NCBI GenBank assembly: GCA_021613535.1 | Contig: CP075494.1 | Location: forward strand, 5,270,001 to 5,334,000 | Origin: Adineta vaga | Lineage: Eukaryota; Rotifera | DNA: 64,000 bases | Direction: 5' to 3' | Shown: positions 11,772 through 23,457 of the stretch, piece after piece | How the letters are laid out: each line of letters begins with the position of its first letter | How positions within the stretch are numbered: position 1 is the stretch's first letter | The notes under the pieces: generated by a model | What the model was told of the DNA's origin: nothing | Databases searched by the model: none | The model's input: only the letters and a program-made list of their open reading frames with translations | Program-made: the position numbers and the translations under genes

Positions 11772-12157
11772 TAAACTGTGAATATGTTTTGTATATAATT
11801 CTATTCTGATGTCTGATTTCAAGATTCTTAAAACAAGTTGTTGCCATATTTATTTATAGAATATATTTTGAAGATATATAGATATTGTTTTTTCTAGTGA
11901 TACGAAGACGGTAAGATTCTATATTTTTACTTTCTATTGAATAAAAGATTGACTCACTCCTCTTTGTTCTCATATTTCACATTTATACTTCCATCTGTTA
12001 TGTTGATAAGTGAAATCTATGAATGATAATTTTTATTTGTCTGTCACATACACCAATCTTTATGTTAGCTATGTGTTCTCTTTTTTTTTATCTTAGCTTA
12101 TTAGTATCTTATCGAGCGATCATCTTGATTTTTTCATTACCAGTCATCTAGTTGAGT
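11772..12157. other. Intergenic spacer
   Basis: AT-rich, T-rich towards its 3' end. No coding potential was recognised; it presumably contains the terminator of the LRR gene and the promoter of the cupin gene. Confidence 0.4.
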
Positions 12158-12772
12158 ATGTCTTCAATTTCAAATGTAATTAACACTTCTTCTGGTGTTA
12201 TGCGGATGAATAGTATCATAAACCAATTTAATTTAATTGATTTACCAAAAGAAGGTGGTCTATTTCAAATAATTGATCGGTCGTCCATACAAGTATCTCT
12301 TCCACATCGTTCACAAGAGTCTACATTACGTGCTCAAAGTCATATTTATTACATGCTGACAAGTCTATGTCCAGATAAACAACATTTAACACATAATTAT
12401 TTACATTCAATTGAAGATGCCGATGATTTACATATATTGGTAGAAGGTGATAGCGTAGATTATTATTTATTTTATGAAAATGGTCATGTTGAACATAAAA
12501 TCTTAGGTCATGATTATATAAGTGGAGAATTACCGATTATAGCAACTCCAGGTACAATTACTTCCAAAGCATTGAAATTACGTCCTGGAAAAAATGGATT
12601 TGCATTCATTGTTAGTGTTCTCACTCCCGAATGGACACCTGAAAGATGTACAATTGGTGCTGGACAGTTATTTCTCGATAAATATATTGGCAAACAAGAT
12701 TGGTGTACAAGTGAATTTCTAAAAGAGTTAATTGGACCTAATTGGAAGGAGAACACTACGATAATTGATTAA
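12158..12772 (+). CDS. Cupin_5 (DUF985) family protein
   Basis: An intronless frame of 204 residues from the ATG at 12158. An in-frame TTG two codons earlier is less likely as the start. The core fits the cupin_5 fold: LPKEGGLFQ, an R-x(n)-HIYYMLT segment, then HSIEDADDLHILVEGD in the place of the family's H-x(n)-D-E-x-W-H-x-Y-x-G-D strand, followed by GELPIIATPG and a final hydrophobic strand FAFIVSVLTPEW. Members are small beta-barrel proteins of unclear biochemical role; some are reported as sugar-epimerase-like. The usual Trp-His metal-site region is altered (DLHILVEGD), so activity cannot be assumed. Neighbours on both sides are on the same strand but unrelated. Confidence 0.72.
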   Translation: MSSISNVINTSSGVMRMNSIINQFNLIDLPKEGGLFQIIDRSSIQVSLPHRSQESTLRAQSHIYYMLTSLCPDKQHLTHNYLHSIEDADDLHILVEGDSVDYYLFYENGHVEHKILGHDYISGELPIIATPGTITSKALKLRPGKNGFAFIVSVLTPEWTPERCTIGAGQLFLDKYIGKQDWCTSEFLKELIGPNWKENTTIID

Positions 12773-12966
12773 TATAGAATTGCATTGAAATCAAATAGAT
12801 TTCTTTCAAAGCGGGAAATATCGTTTCGAACAGTTTTTTTTTGTCTCTATTCAATCTAAACCTTATCTTTTGTTGATATATCTACTTATGGTTTTATTTT
12901 TTTGCTAACATGATAACAAAGATAAGAAAGAAAAATAGTTTTTCATCATGCTCATCATTTCATTGA

Positions 12967-14364
12967 ATGGCAAAACGTCGTGATAGTAGAACTTCTCAAA
13001 AATCACATCATGAAGACGATATTCGACTTGAAGTAAAACGTTTTTTTTTCATGAAATTTGTTCATTCGAATTTGATTTGTTTACAGAAAACATTAGAAGG
13101 AAAAGAAGATTCAACTTATCTTGCACCTGAACAATATAATGGTCAACCAGTAATCAATGTTCCTGAACGACGGTTTGGTCCATCACCAGTCAATAAACAA
13201 TCTGATGAATATTGTATTCATCTTAAACAAATGGATTATATCAATAAACACAGTGAATTAAAACCAAGATTTGATGCAATGTTAACACATCGTTTAATGC
13301 AAACTGTACATGGTGATCAACGACATCCTCAACAACCATATCAGTATAAAAATTCTTTGTAAAATAAGATAAATTTATGATCGATTTTTAGAGATATTTA
13401 TCTATTAACATACGATCAAACATTTATTCATGCTTATTTATTATTACATGAAAATAGTTATGAACATTATACATATTTAATATGTCATGGAATTCGTCAT
13501 CAAATTGAAGATTTAAGTTCGATTGCGGATCGATTCTATCGAGATTTTGGAAATGTTTTAATCATTGATTATCGTGGTTTTGGAAATTCTTCGGGAAAAC
13601 AATCGGAACGTGGTGCTTATATTGATGTTCAAACAGCATTTGATTATCTTCTAACATTGGATACAATTGATCGAAAACGAATTGTTATCTATGGTGTTAG
13701 TATGGGTGTAGCTTTAGTTATTCAATTAGCAAGTGAAGTACATAATTCGGAAAATATTCATGCTTGTATTTTAGAAAATGGTTTTACATCAGTAAGAAAC
13801 ATCAGTCAAGTTGAATTTCTATTCATTTCGTTCGATAGTTTAAAGATGCTGCATCAGAGAAATCAGCCATCGCAAAATTATTACCATCGAAAGTATTCTC
13901 TGTAGGAATGCGATCGATTGATAAAGTTCATCAACTTCGTGTACCTGTTATGTATTTAATTGGATTGAATGATCAAATGATTCATCCAAAACATACGAAA
14001 CAACTTTTTGAAGCGACAACAAATTCCAAACATTGTCAGTTAGAAGTATTTGATCAGAAGAAAAAGAAAAGAAACCGTTCATTTCAATTAAATTCGTTTT
14101 GTTTTCTATTTATAGATCTATGCAGATGCAGGTCATACAGATGTTAAAGATATGCCTGATTATATTAAACGATCATATCGACCATTTATGAAAGCAGTAT
14201 GGAAAGTTTATAATCCAGATCAAATAGTTCCTCAACCACCTATTCTAGTAGCTGATCATGGAAAAAGTCGAGCTGTTAGTATAGATGAATATTTTGTCGA
14301 ACAAATGCATCATGTACCATCTACTAATCTTTCCTCATGTTCATTTTTCTTTTCTCATAAATAA
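12967..14364 (+). CDS. ABHD12/13-like serine hydrolase with unusual N-terminus, 5 exons
   Basis: Proposed exons: 12967-13032, 13087-13358, 13392-13791, 13839-14045, 14116-14364 (397 residues, phases consistent). The C-terminal two thirds are an alpha/beta hydrolase of the ABHD12/13-Bem46 type: oxyanion-strand HG in LICHGIRH, DYRGFGNSSG, nucleophile elbow GVSMG, acid Asp in LIGLNDQMIHP and the catalytic His in ADAGHTDV. Members hydrolyse acylglycerols or lysophospholipids. The first 110 residues (FGPSPVNKQSDEY region) lack the usual membrane anchor and match nothing I recognise. The join at 13358/13392 needs a 33-bp intron; without it the first frame stops at 13362 and the hydrolase has no start codon. 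The 5' two exons might therefore be a separate gene. Hydrolase call sure, N-terminal structure less so. Confidence 0.7.
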
Positions 14365-14508
14365 TTCTATCGAACTAATCGACTGATTGAATCAACACTA
14401 TTTAAAACTTGTTTTGGTTTTTGTCTCTCTACAGTCGTCTAGGGCATATTTGAATGACTTCTTTTTACTGGAAAAAGAAGAGAAGGGTTGCACGCTCGAT
14501 TTATTGGG

Positions 14509-14579
14509 TGCTCCGGTAGGGATCGAACCTACAACGTTTTTGTTAAAAGCAAAATAATCTACCGTTGATTTACAAAGCA
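14509..14579 (-). tRNA. tRNA-Lys(UUU)-like gene, divergent
   Basis: On the minus strand 71 nt fold into a full cloverleaf: 7-bp acceptor stem (TGCTTTG with CGGAGCA, two G-U pairs), 4-bp D stem (AATC/GATT), 5-bp anticodon stem (TTTTG/CAAAA) around loop CTTTTAA with anticodon TTT, and a perfect T arm GTAGG-TTCGATC-CCTAC containing a good B box. The A box is weak, the D loop is short, and the body does not resemble the usual animal tRNA-Lys. It may be a degenerate or organelle-like tRNA copy. It overlaps a spurious minus-strand open frame. Confidence 0.5.
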
Positions 14580-14919
14580 AAGTAATCGAAGCATAATAGC
14601 CTTCTCTCTTGGTTACAACGGAAATGTCCTTTAATTTGCAGAAATATTGACGTGATGCAATTACATGTAGTGTGTTCTGCATTCTTATAACGTTCGTGTA
14701 AAACTACACAGCCACTTGACATTCAATACTATTGATATTGAAAGGTTTTTTAGTATAGATTTCGTTCTTTTCAGTCATACTCGATAGTTATCTTTCTATC
14801 TTTACATATTTTGTTATATTATAAACAACCACACGATATACAGTTGCATCTCGAACTTCTTCGCATTACGTGGTGGTATGATCATACGTGTTTGCGTTGG
14901 AATGCATGTACACTTTGAG
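14580..14919. other. Intergenic region upstream of the SDR gene
   Basis: AT-rich, no coding sequence seen. It ends with the TATA element of the SDR promoter. Confidence 0.4.
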
Positions 14920-14928
14920 TATAAAAGG
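14920..14928 (+). promoter_or_regulatory. TATA box of the SDR gene
   Basis: TATAAAAGG, a near-consensus TATA element, lies 55-63 bp before the ATG at 14983. That spacing leaves room for a start of transcription near 14950 and a short leader. The call rests on sequence and position only. Confidence 0.5.
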
Positions 14929-14982
14929 AGAGTAACAAGTTCATAGTTACGATTATACACATCTTAATTTCAAGCGATCAAC

Positions 14983-16600
14983 ATGACTACTCACATCGGT
15001 TGGTTGCTAATATTGATAGTATGCGTCGTTTTACATCTCGTAACTCAACAAGGAGTTCTTGCTGCTGCAATTAGTGGTGAGTACGATCGACATATTTGAA
15101 TGAGTATCTATCAATTTTTAGAAGCAACAACAGTAGATGTATCAAGTGAAGAAGATAGTACAACGGAATCAAGTTCAATCATTGGTAAATATTGACGTAC
15201 ACCATTTGTAGTTTTATAACACTATATTCGATGGTATATTCTTATTGTTGCAGAAAATTCAACAAGTTCATTCAATCTCAATGGTGATCCTATGCTGGTC
15301 AGGATTACTTAATTTCCAGTGAAATATCTCATTTCTTTTGTTACTCTATTTCCTTTCAGGCCGGTCCACAACCTCCATTCGATTCTGGAGTACAAGAATA
15401 TCCAGGTTTGGAAAGTAAAATGGATCCTAAACCTGATTACGGTTTCACATCCTACAAAGGTTCAGGTAAACTCGAAGGCAAAATAGCTGTTATCACCGGT
15501 AAGTGGATATCTTTCATTCTTATTATACATATACTTGACCCTATTTTGACTTTAAGGTGGCGATAGTGGCATTGGACGTGCAGTTGCTTTAGCATTTGCA
15601 CGTGAAGGTGCTTCTATTGTTATTTCATATTTGAATGAAACTGAAGATGCAGAAGAAATTCAAAAAGTGATTCAAGACGAAGGACACGAATGTATTTTAA
15701 TTGTTAGTTAATCAATTCCGAAGAAATTCCGTGAATCATTGTATTTGTTCATTTCTCCTTTTTTTCTAGTCCGGTGATATCAGTGAAGAAGATCAATGTC
15801 AAAAGATTATTAATGAAACTATTACGAAATTCGATCGTATCGATATTTTAGTGAATAATGCAGCCTATCAAGGAAAAAAACTCGTAAGTTTATTGTTCGA
15901 AAATCTTATGAACAACGGAATAATCTTGTTTATAATTGTAATTTTTCAGAATGAATCAGTGGAAGGATTCAGTCATGAACGAGTTTTATATACGTTCAAA
16001 ACGAATATTGTATCTATGTTTGATCTGACACGTTTTGCTGTTCCACATATGCCAAAAGGATCATCAATTATAAATGTTGCTTCTATTCAAGCGTAAGTTC
16101 TGTTTTTTATGATCATTTTCTGTACCGATTTACGTCGTTTTCGATATAGTTATAATCCAAATGCAGGAATTCTCGATTATGCTACTTCTAAAGCAGCTAT
16201 TGTTGCATTTACCAAAGGTTAGTTCAACTATTTATGATATTTCATTATGCTCTTGATCTTTGTAGGTCTCGCTGAACCTATGCTTGAAAAAGGTATTCGA
16301 GTCAATTGTGTTGCACCTGGACCTGTATGGACACCACTAGTCATTACAAGTTTTGACAAAGAAAAAAGTTCACAATTTGCAGCAGATGTAAGTGAAACTA
16401 ACGAAATGAACCATTGATCAGTTTAAGGAGAGATAAACGAACTCGACATCATTCTTTTTCTTTTCATATAGTCTCCAATGAAACGTCCTGCACAACCACG
16501 CGAACTAGCACCTGTTTTTGTTTTTCTCGCATCTGGCACGGAATCATCATATGTTTCTGGTGCAATATTTACTGTTTCGGGTGCTCGTATAACAGCTTAG
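14983..16600 (+). CDS. Secreted short-chain dehydrogenase/reductase, 10 exons
   Basis: Exons: 14983-15076, 15122-15184, 15254-15297, 15360-15498, 15557-15702, 15770-15883, 15950-16092, 16150-16217, 16266-16387, 16472-16600; 1062 nt, 353 residues, every phase consistent. An NAD(P)-dependent oxidoreductase with Rossmann fold: TGGDSGIGRA nucleotide loop, NNAAYQGK, INVASIQA (catalytic Ser) and YATSK (YxxxK), then VAPGPVWTPL. The segment before the fold (YPGLESKMDPKPDY, YKGSGKLEGK) is the hallmark of bacterial general-stress SDRs such as YghA-type proteins. Here a signal peptide and a Ser/Thr/Glu linker (first three exons) were added in front. Substrate unknown. Probably a bacterial-origin gene that gained introns and a secretory leader. 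Confidence 0.88.
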
Positions 16601-16713
16601 GACAATTGTTAACCATAGTATTACTATCATCTTAATTAATTCAGTCGAAATGAAATACATAATTCATATTCCAGCATTTTCTGTTGTAATTTACTAATAT
16701 AAAACATTATCTT

Positions 16714-16719
16714 AATAAA
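16714..16719 (+). terminator. Putative polyadenylation signal of the SDR gene
   Basis: AATAAA located 114 bp after the SDR stop codon, followed by a GT-rich stretch (TGTGTTG), as expected for a cleavage and polyadenylation site. Confidence 0.45.
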
Positions 16720-17007
16720 ATGTGTTGTATTTATGTATACATGGTTATACTATAGAGACAGATGTCCGTCATAATCATTTTTATTATACGTCAATTATTG
16801 CAATCTTGATTCATATAAGCAATTATACTACCTCGATAAGAATAGAGTAGATTTTGAGTCATCAAGTAACATAATCGAATATTTACGCACAGTCATTTTG
16901 CCAACGTGTCATAGAACAGAATGAAAAAAAAGAAGTATATAGGAGATGTGTTATAAAACAACAACAGAAAAGAAAGAGAAAAATATTTGATTAGAAAGAA
17001 ACAAAAC

Positions 17008-18531
17008 ATGTCGTCGTATATTCGTTCAATGTTGAATAAAATCTTTGGTAAACCTGAATACCGAGTTTTAATTATTGGTCTTGACGCTGCAGGTAAAACG
17101 ACGATTCTCTATCGATTGAAATTAGGCGAACCAGTTACAACAATTCCAACAATTGGTTTTAATGTCGAATCGCTAACGTACAAATCAGTACCGTTAACAT
17201 TTTGGGATATAGGAGGGCGTGATAAAATTCGTCCTTTATTTCGACATTATTTTCATAATACACAAGCACTTATGTTTATCGTTGATTCAAATGATAGAGA
17301 ACGATTACCTGAAGCAACTGATACTCTATGGCGTTTATTATGTGAAGATGAACTTCGTGAAATACCTGTATTGATTTACAGGAATAAAATGGATTTGGAA
17401 CATACCTTATCTCAAGAAGATATTATTGAACAAATGCGATTGAATGATATTCGAAATAGACCATGGCATATACAATCTTGTTCAGCTACTAAAGGTGATG
17501 GTCTATACGAAGGTTTAGATTGGATTTCACGTGCAGTTCAATCACCATCAAGTTATATCAAGACATCATCAGATGTTTCAACAACAAAATCAGATGATAA
17601 TTATCGTGAAACAAATAAGTCCTTACAATGGTTATCTCAAGAAGATGACGATACTGATGAAGAATTCATTGATAAATTTCAAAAACATCAATTGCTTTCC
17701 GAACAATTCGATCATCGATCATTCTTAAGAACAATCTGGAGTTATTTACAACTTCACAATCGAAAAGAAACGATCAAAGCAATATTTAATCATCTTCCTA
17801 CTTATATCAATGATATTAATGAAACATTGACTTATTTCTGGATTCAAATTGTTCATTATGCACGTGAAGCAACAAAGAATCCAACAAATGATTTTCCTGG
17901 ATTTTTATTGATGAATCCTCAAATACTGAACGAAGCAGAACTTCCATTAGCATATTACAAAAAAGAAACATTATATAGTAATCAAGCCAAAGGATCTGTT
18001 ATATTAGCAGATGTGAAACAGTTACCAAGTATTTTACCCACAGCAAATAAAGCTGTTTCGAAAGTGACTAGTGGAAGAGAAGAACAGTCTGTCGATGAAA
18101 TCGATGATGATGATGATGATGAATTTCTGAAACAATTTGAATCGTGTACATTGACAAGCTGGTCACATAGGACTCATGTTCGAATGGCATGGCTTTATCT
18201 GACACGTGATGGTCGTCGAACAGGTGTGAAGAAAATCTTTGATGGGATTAAAAACTTCTTGGAAAATACTCAAATATCATCCAAACCAACATTTCACTTT
18301 ACAATGACCTATTTCTGGATTCAAATGATAGATTTAGCAATTGCACAAAGTCCCAAGGAGACCACTTTTGAAGAATTTCTTCGTCTAAATCCTCAATTGT
18401 TGAAAGAAGATCTTTACTTTGATTATTATAAGAAAGAAACAATACTAAACAATCCAACTGCTAGACAAGAAATGGTCTTACCTGATATCAAACCATTACC
18501 AACTTTAGTCGTACAACAGACCAAAAAATAA
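17008..18531 (+). CDS. ARF-family GTPase with R71 and a duplicated C-terminal domain
   Basis: 507 residues from the ATG at 17008, intronless. Residues 10-180 are an ARF: P-loop GLDAAGKT (24-31), switch I PTIGFN, switch [13 protein letters not shown] and guanine motif NKMD (126-129). Two hallmarks are changed. The catalytic Gln71 of ARFs is Arg (codon 17218-17220), and Gly2 needed for myristoylation is absent (starts MSSYIRS). After an acidic linker come two copies of one domain of roughly 120 residues (about 218-345 and 370-507), each with an acidic EF-x-x-x-F-E/Q start, a helix W-x-Y/H-L, a TYFWIQ core, an FLxxNPQ motif and YYKKET. This module occurs on its own in other organisms; its role is unknown to me. 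GTP may bind without normal hydrolysis, which is an inference. Confidence 0.85.
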   Translation: MSSYIRSMLNKIFGKPEYRVLIIGLDAAGKTTILYRLKLGEPVTTIPTIGFNVESLTYKSVPLTFWDIGGRDKIRPLFRHYFHNTQALMFIVDSNDRERLPEATDTLWRLLCEDELREIPVLIYRNKMDLEHTLSQEDIIEQMRLNDIRNRPWHIQSCSATKGDGLYEGLDWISRAVQSPSSYIKTSSDVSTTKSDDNYRETNKSLQWLSQEDDDTDEEFIDKFQKHQLLSEQFDHRSFLRTIWSYLQLHNRKETIKAIFNHLPTYINDINETLTYFWIQIVHYAREATKNPTNDFPGFLLMNPQILNEAELPLAYYKKETLYSNQAKGSVILADVKQLPSILPTANKAVSKVTSGREEQSVDEIDDDDDDEFLKQFESCTLTSWSHRTHVRMAWLYLTRDGRRTGVKKIFDGIKNFLENTQISSKPTFHFTMTYFWIQMIDLAIAQSPKETTFEEFLRLNPQLLKEDLYFDYYKKETILNNPTARQEMVLPDIKPLPTLVVQQTKK

Positions 18532-19049
18532 TCATTTGACACTTAAAAGCCCGATCAATCAAAACATAAACACGAAATAAAATTCTTTAGTTTTCATTTT
18601 TTTATGTATATTATTATATTAACAACAGTTTTAAAGAAAATACGATCTTAATCTTTCGGTATTCTTTACTTTCATTATATAATACATTTATTTAAAAAGA
18701 CATGTCAGAAGCTGAATATAAATTTAATAACTACAATGGCAATCTATACTATACTCTATCAAATATTTTTTTCTGTCTTAATTATTACAGAACTCGCACT
18801 GACTCGTCTAAGTTTAATAACATTCTTACATTAATAATATTTCAAGTACAAAATATTATTAACGAGACGACGATATCATTTTGAAATCGGTCTCGATATG
18901 TTTATTCACAAGACAAAGAAAAAGCAATTAAAATATTTCGATTACAACAAAAGTACAGAATGTAAATTTTCATCTCAAAGTATTCATTTTTTTCGAAGCG
19001 ACACACACATGTATATATGACTGTTCGTTCAATAGTCAAATGAATATCA
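18532..19049. other. Intergenic region between converging genes
   Basis: AT-rich spacer of about 0.5 kb, with AATAAA-like motifs near 18575. Open frames at 18702-18884 and 18902-19096 show no family features. Confidence 0.4.
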
Positions 19050-19669
19050 TTATTTTTCCCTGACACTTGTATTTGCATCAAAAGGTGTGATTTCATTTTT
19101 AGGTGTCATGAAAATAGTTATGACAGCAAGAAGATTTACACCATTACCAGTTGTTGCCAAAATAGCAGCTGTACTCAATATTGTTGATGAATGATCAAGT
19201 GACCATTTTATACCGACGGGAAAGGCAATCATACCAAAAATAAAAGAAGCAATAGCAAGGATTCGAACACGTTCAAATGTTTTCGTCGAGCCACCGGTGA
19301 ACACTAGTTTCACTACAGCTATTGATGTAAAACCAGAGAAGATACATGCCAAAAGGAGAAACATTCGTATTATAATCAAATTCATACATTTCTGAAGTTC
19401 GTTGTCTGAAAAACGCGAACATGATAAAGACTCTTTTGTGCATGTGCCATTTCTTGCACATGATTTCCATAAACCATAACTATAAGATTTATCAGTTTTG
19501 ACAGACCTAAAACATAAAGATAATTGTTTTCAGTTGCTGATGTTCACCACATAGATAAGAAGAAGTGTATTGCTTACCACAATGGTAAAATAGCACTTGT
19601 AATATACATAGCAGTGCATCCAAGAATTAAAATACCTGCCATAACTGACCATAATCGCCCGCAAGCCAT
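19050..19669 (-). CDS. Claudin/PMP22-like tetraspan membrane protein, 2 exons
   Basis: Exons 19578-19669 and 19050-19506 join in frame (71-bp intron) to 182 residues. Four hydrophobic segments are seen: one at the N-terminus (WSVMAGILILGCTAMY), then three after residue 80. The first extracellular loop holds the claudin-superfamily pattern W..GLWKSC followed by a second Cys (GTCTKE), plus another Cys. Claudin-like proteins act in cell junctions or as membrane adaptors. The C-terminus is a short polar tail. The W-GLW-C-C motif with four membrane spans is good evidence for the fold, not for a particular subfamily. Confidence 0.72.
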
Positions 19670-20830
19670 AGATAATGTTCAATTAACTATATGAACAATA
19701 TTATCTAGAAAATTAATATAAAAAATCGAATAATACAAAGTAAGATGAGTTTATCGACGAAATATAGGATCTGAAAAAGAAGTTCGATTGAATAACTATC
19801 CAAAAGACTTTTTCTAACATTAAGAATATTTCTATTACGAACATATTAAAATCTTATTGATAAAACTGTCTTCTAGGAGAGAATTTCAATTCCGCAGATA
19901 AAACACCTTCTTTCATGCATTCAATATCGTCGTTCAAAATATTGTTCTGATTAAGAAAAGAAAACAGCAGAGAGTTATTTTAAACTGTCAACAGAGAGAA
20001 ACATAGTAAAACATGATTAATCAAATCTAATATTCATATTGTATGTGACTAGTTCAAAATATACCAACTGATGATGTATGGAAGCATTGGATATCTATGA
20101 AAGAACAAAACATCTTTCTATTATATAGAGATTTACAAAAATATAGTCGTTCGATTTCTTGCTATGATTGAGCGTCAGAAAACGTATAACTCTCTTATAT
20201 TGGCTTGGCTTCAATGCGAGTTAAGTTCTGTAAAGATTAACAACCAATTTCTCATTGGATATGCAAACATTTAATTTGAATTTCTCCCAGAAAGAAAATG
20301 ATTGATCTTTGATATCATACAGCAGTTATATCTTTGCACTGAATAATATTCAAATTGACGTCAGATATTTATTCAATAATATTTACTTGTTTTCTCATGT
20401 ATATGTTGACAACCGAGAATAACAAGAGCGCACATCGAGTTATTACTTTTCTGATATCCATGATTTAATTGTTCAGTTTTGTAGAAAACTAACAAAAACA
20501 AATGACGATAGTATCTATGATAGAAGTATGGTGACATAACTTATGCGTTTTTTTTTCAACAAAAGAACCCAGAACATTGCTTCTATTCAATAATATTTAA
20601 TCTGTTAAATGACTCGTCGTTAATCGAGACAAGCCCTCATCATAAATGTTTCCATCAAGATTTTCTTCTTTTTCTGATGGAAATTAATTTTGACGATTGA
20701 TTTTAGCGAATGGAACTGTTCATGGTGTTCTTAAATCAACAAATATCTTGAGTATTACGGAAACATATTCGATGTTTACTTGAAATCTTAAGAAAGAGTT
20801 ATTGTTAGTATATAGGCAACGAAAATAAGA

Positions 20831-21025
20831 TTAATCAGTGTTTAGTAATACATCATTTTGTTGGTTAATAATATTAGCCGATGGTCCCATTAGTGAACGA
20901 AATTTATCATCTATATTATCAACGCGAAATAATGATTGAATGCCATAACGTAGGGCAAAAAAAATGTGTACATCTGCAATCGATCGGTATGATTTCAGAT
21001 TAGGAAAGATTGGACCAGTTACTGT
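20831..21025 (-). pseudogene. Possible orphan terminal exon of unknown gene
   Basis: On the minus strand an acceptor-like TTTATAG is followed by 64 open codons and a TAA. The peptide (starts TVTGPIFPNLKSYR, ends NTD) has ordinary protein composition, unlike surrounding AT-rich noise. I found no convincing upstream exon, and no family is recognised. It could be a relic of a lost gene or the last exon of one whose other exons I missed. Confidence 0.25.
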
Positions 21026-23400
21026 CTATAAATTGAGAGGATCATATTGACCATTGATTCTTTGTAGATATGACCTAAACAACTTCACAACGTCTCATAA
21101 AGCTATATTATTTTAAGATAGTTATCTACGCAGTAATATATAGTCTTCGTGAGATGAAATTCATACTATGAAACAGAACTGTTTTCTAACAGTATCGATC
21201 GTCATTATTTTTGTTTTTCATCCTCTGTAACTGCAGGCACAATGAACTTTTCTGTTATATCGTTCTCTTTTTTCCATATTAAAAAAAATCTGACAATATC
21301 GAAATTCGACCTGAAATATTGCAGTTTTGACAAATAATCTTTGTGTTTGTATCTACTACAAAGATGGGATTGAAGACTCTGTTTGAGAGATTTTGTCGAC
21401 CATCTATTAACTTAAAAGTAGTAAAATGTGTACGGATAATCGAATAAATTTTTGAGAGACTTCCAGTTGTGACAATCAATAGCTCATATATTTCACAAGT
21501 GCTCCGATACAATATTTTTCCATTTAATACTGAAAATAAATAAATTGTTATCACGAAAACATAATGATGGCTGTTAATCTAATGAACGCATCTACGAAGA
21601 CAATTGAATTCTCTCAATACGATTCGTATAGCACAAGCAATAGTATTGTCAGAGCAGAAATGAATAAAAAATAATAGAGATAAAGTTTTCAAAATGTTAT
21701 ACATTTTCCCACTTGATTTACTGCAGTACAGTGTTACTAACTGGCAAATGTATTCATTTTCTTTATTTATTGCTTCATTTCTGTATATGCTTTATACTCC
21801 TAACAATGATTATTTGTGCTTCGGACACCATTGCTCGCGCGTATTTATTACTAATACTATTGCAATAAGCAATTTAAATAATAGTAACCGTGTATACATA
21901 ATAAGATACCATAGCAGCATAATTTAGCTGTAAAAACTCGTTGGTTGAGTTCTATGATGTCCTTAAAGTAAAAGTAAGAGATGATAAAAATGATATCTAC
22001 ATCTACAGTTTCACTTCCTGAATAAATCGAAACGAGCAGCGAACAAACAGCTTCATAAAAAACAAAATATCAAACTCTTGTGACGTATAACGTAAATGTC
22101 TAAAGCTTTTGCAATTCCATATTGTTTTAATATAGTGCGTATTGTTGATCTACACTGTCTCTTTCGAATATATTGAGATAAAATCAAAAACTCGTTGTTC
22201 CCATCTCAGCTATAACAACATTTTTCCGTTCCAAAAGTACTGTAGACGATATTTAAGTATTCTCACTATTGCCGAATAGTTATTTCATGGTTTACGAGTA
22301 GGAGACAATAAGATATACATCGATATTTACAAGCGACACAATTAGTTGTACCGGATACAATACGATAAAAACTATTGTATTCGACGAAACAAAATAGACA
22401 ATCAACAGCACCGTTATGAAAAGAAATTCTTGGAAAACAAGATTTCAAAAAGACTATGAACCAATCGATTTTATCTACAAAAAATTGACTCCTTAATCTG
22501 TTTAATGTATAATATATTCCGAGGACGAAATAATATCAATCTGTTGATGTGAACTGGTTTGATTAATACTTAATGAGATGTGTTAATTTTTTAGAACGAA
22601 GAGAGAAAAACAACAAACTAAATAGAATGACAAGAAAATGTCGACAAGAACAGAGAAAGTGAGTTATATTTACCAAAAATCAGTACATCTGTTCATTAAA
22701 GAATGAAACTTCCCCTAAAGATATTAAAATTTGTAATCTAATAGGTTTGAAGAACAACTGTCAAATTTGTTTTATACATTGAAAGAAACCGAATACTCAT
22801 CAATATGAAGAATACAAATGCTAATTAATTTGCATTCATTGATGTGCATAAATGATTGACAGATTAATACAAGACAAAAAAAAGAGAAGAAAAAAACGAA
22901 TTTGAGAAATTTGACAAAAAAAGATGTAACGGTTGAAAACAATATAACCGTTATTTTTTCCATAGTGTGCTCGTTGAACTCATCATCATATTGCTTTTCT
23001 ATGAACGACTATAAATGAGATACATCTTGTTATTATTTCCGGAGAATGGTTGATGATGATAGGAATGTGAATAGCACCATGGAGAGATCATTTTCCTTTA
23101 TAGGATGTAATTTATAATTTTACAGTTTTGCTTTTTTTTTTCTACAAAAAGAAAAGAATCTTCATGAAAGAAAAAATTAGATTGAAACGGGTCGATTATA
23201 CATCGACATGAGTAAATAGTTTGTATTCTCATTAGAAAATCTATATCAAATTTCTTTAACGAACGATTCCTAACATATATATATATGGCTTCTTTGATTT
23301 TGTTTTAATGAAATCTCCGAAGGAACTCATCATAGACACATATCTCTTTGCCTATTTGCATACGTCAAAAATAAGGAAAACGATGCTCTTTCGTTTTCTA

Positions 23401-23457
23401 TTTCCCTCCCTCTGCCTCTGTCTCTCTGTCTCTCTCTCTCGCTTTCTTTCTCTCGAG
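23401..23457. repeat. CT-rich low-complexity tract
   Basis: Pyrimidine-rich run of CTCT/TCTG units within the gene-poor block, followed directly by a purine-rich GAGAAAGAAAAAGAG stretch. Confidence 0.7.

Noticed and set aside
14398-14682. 94-codon minus frame
   Set aside because: It overlaps the tRNA-Lys-like gene and reads through it; composition not protein-like.
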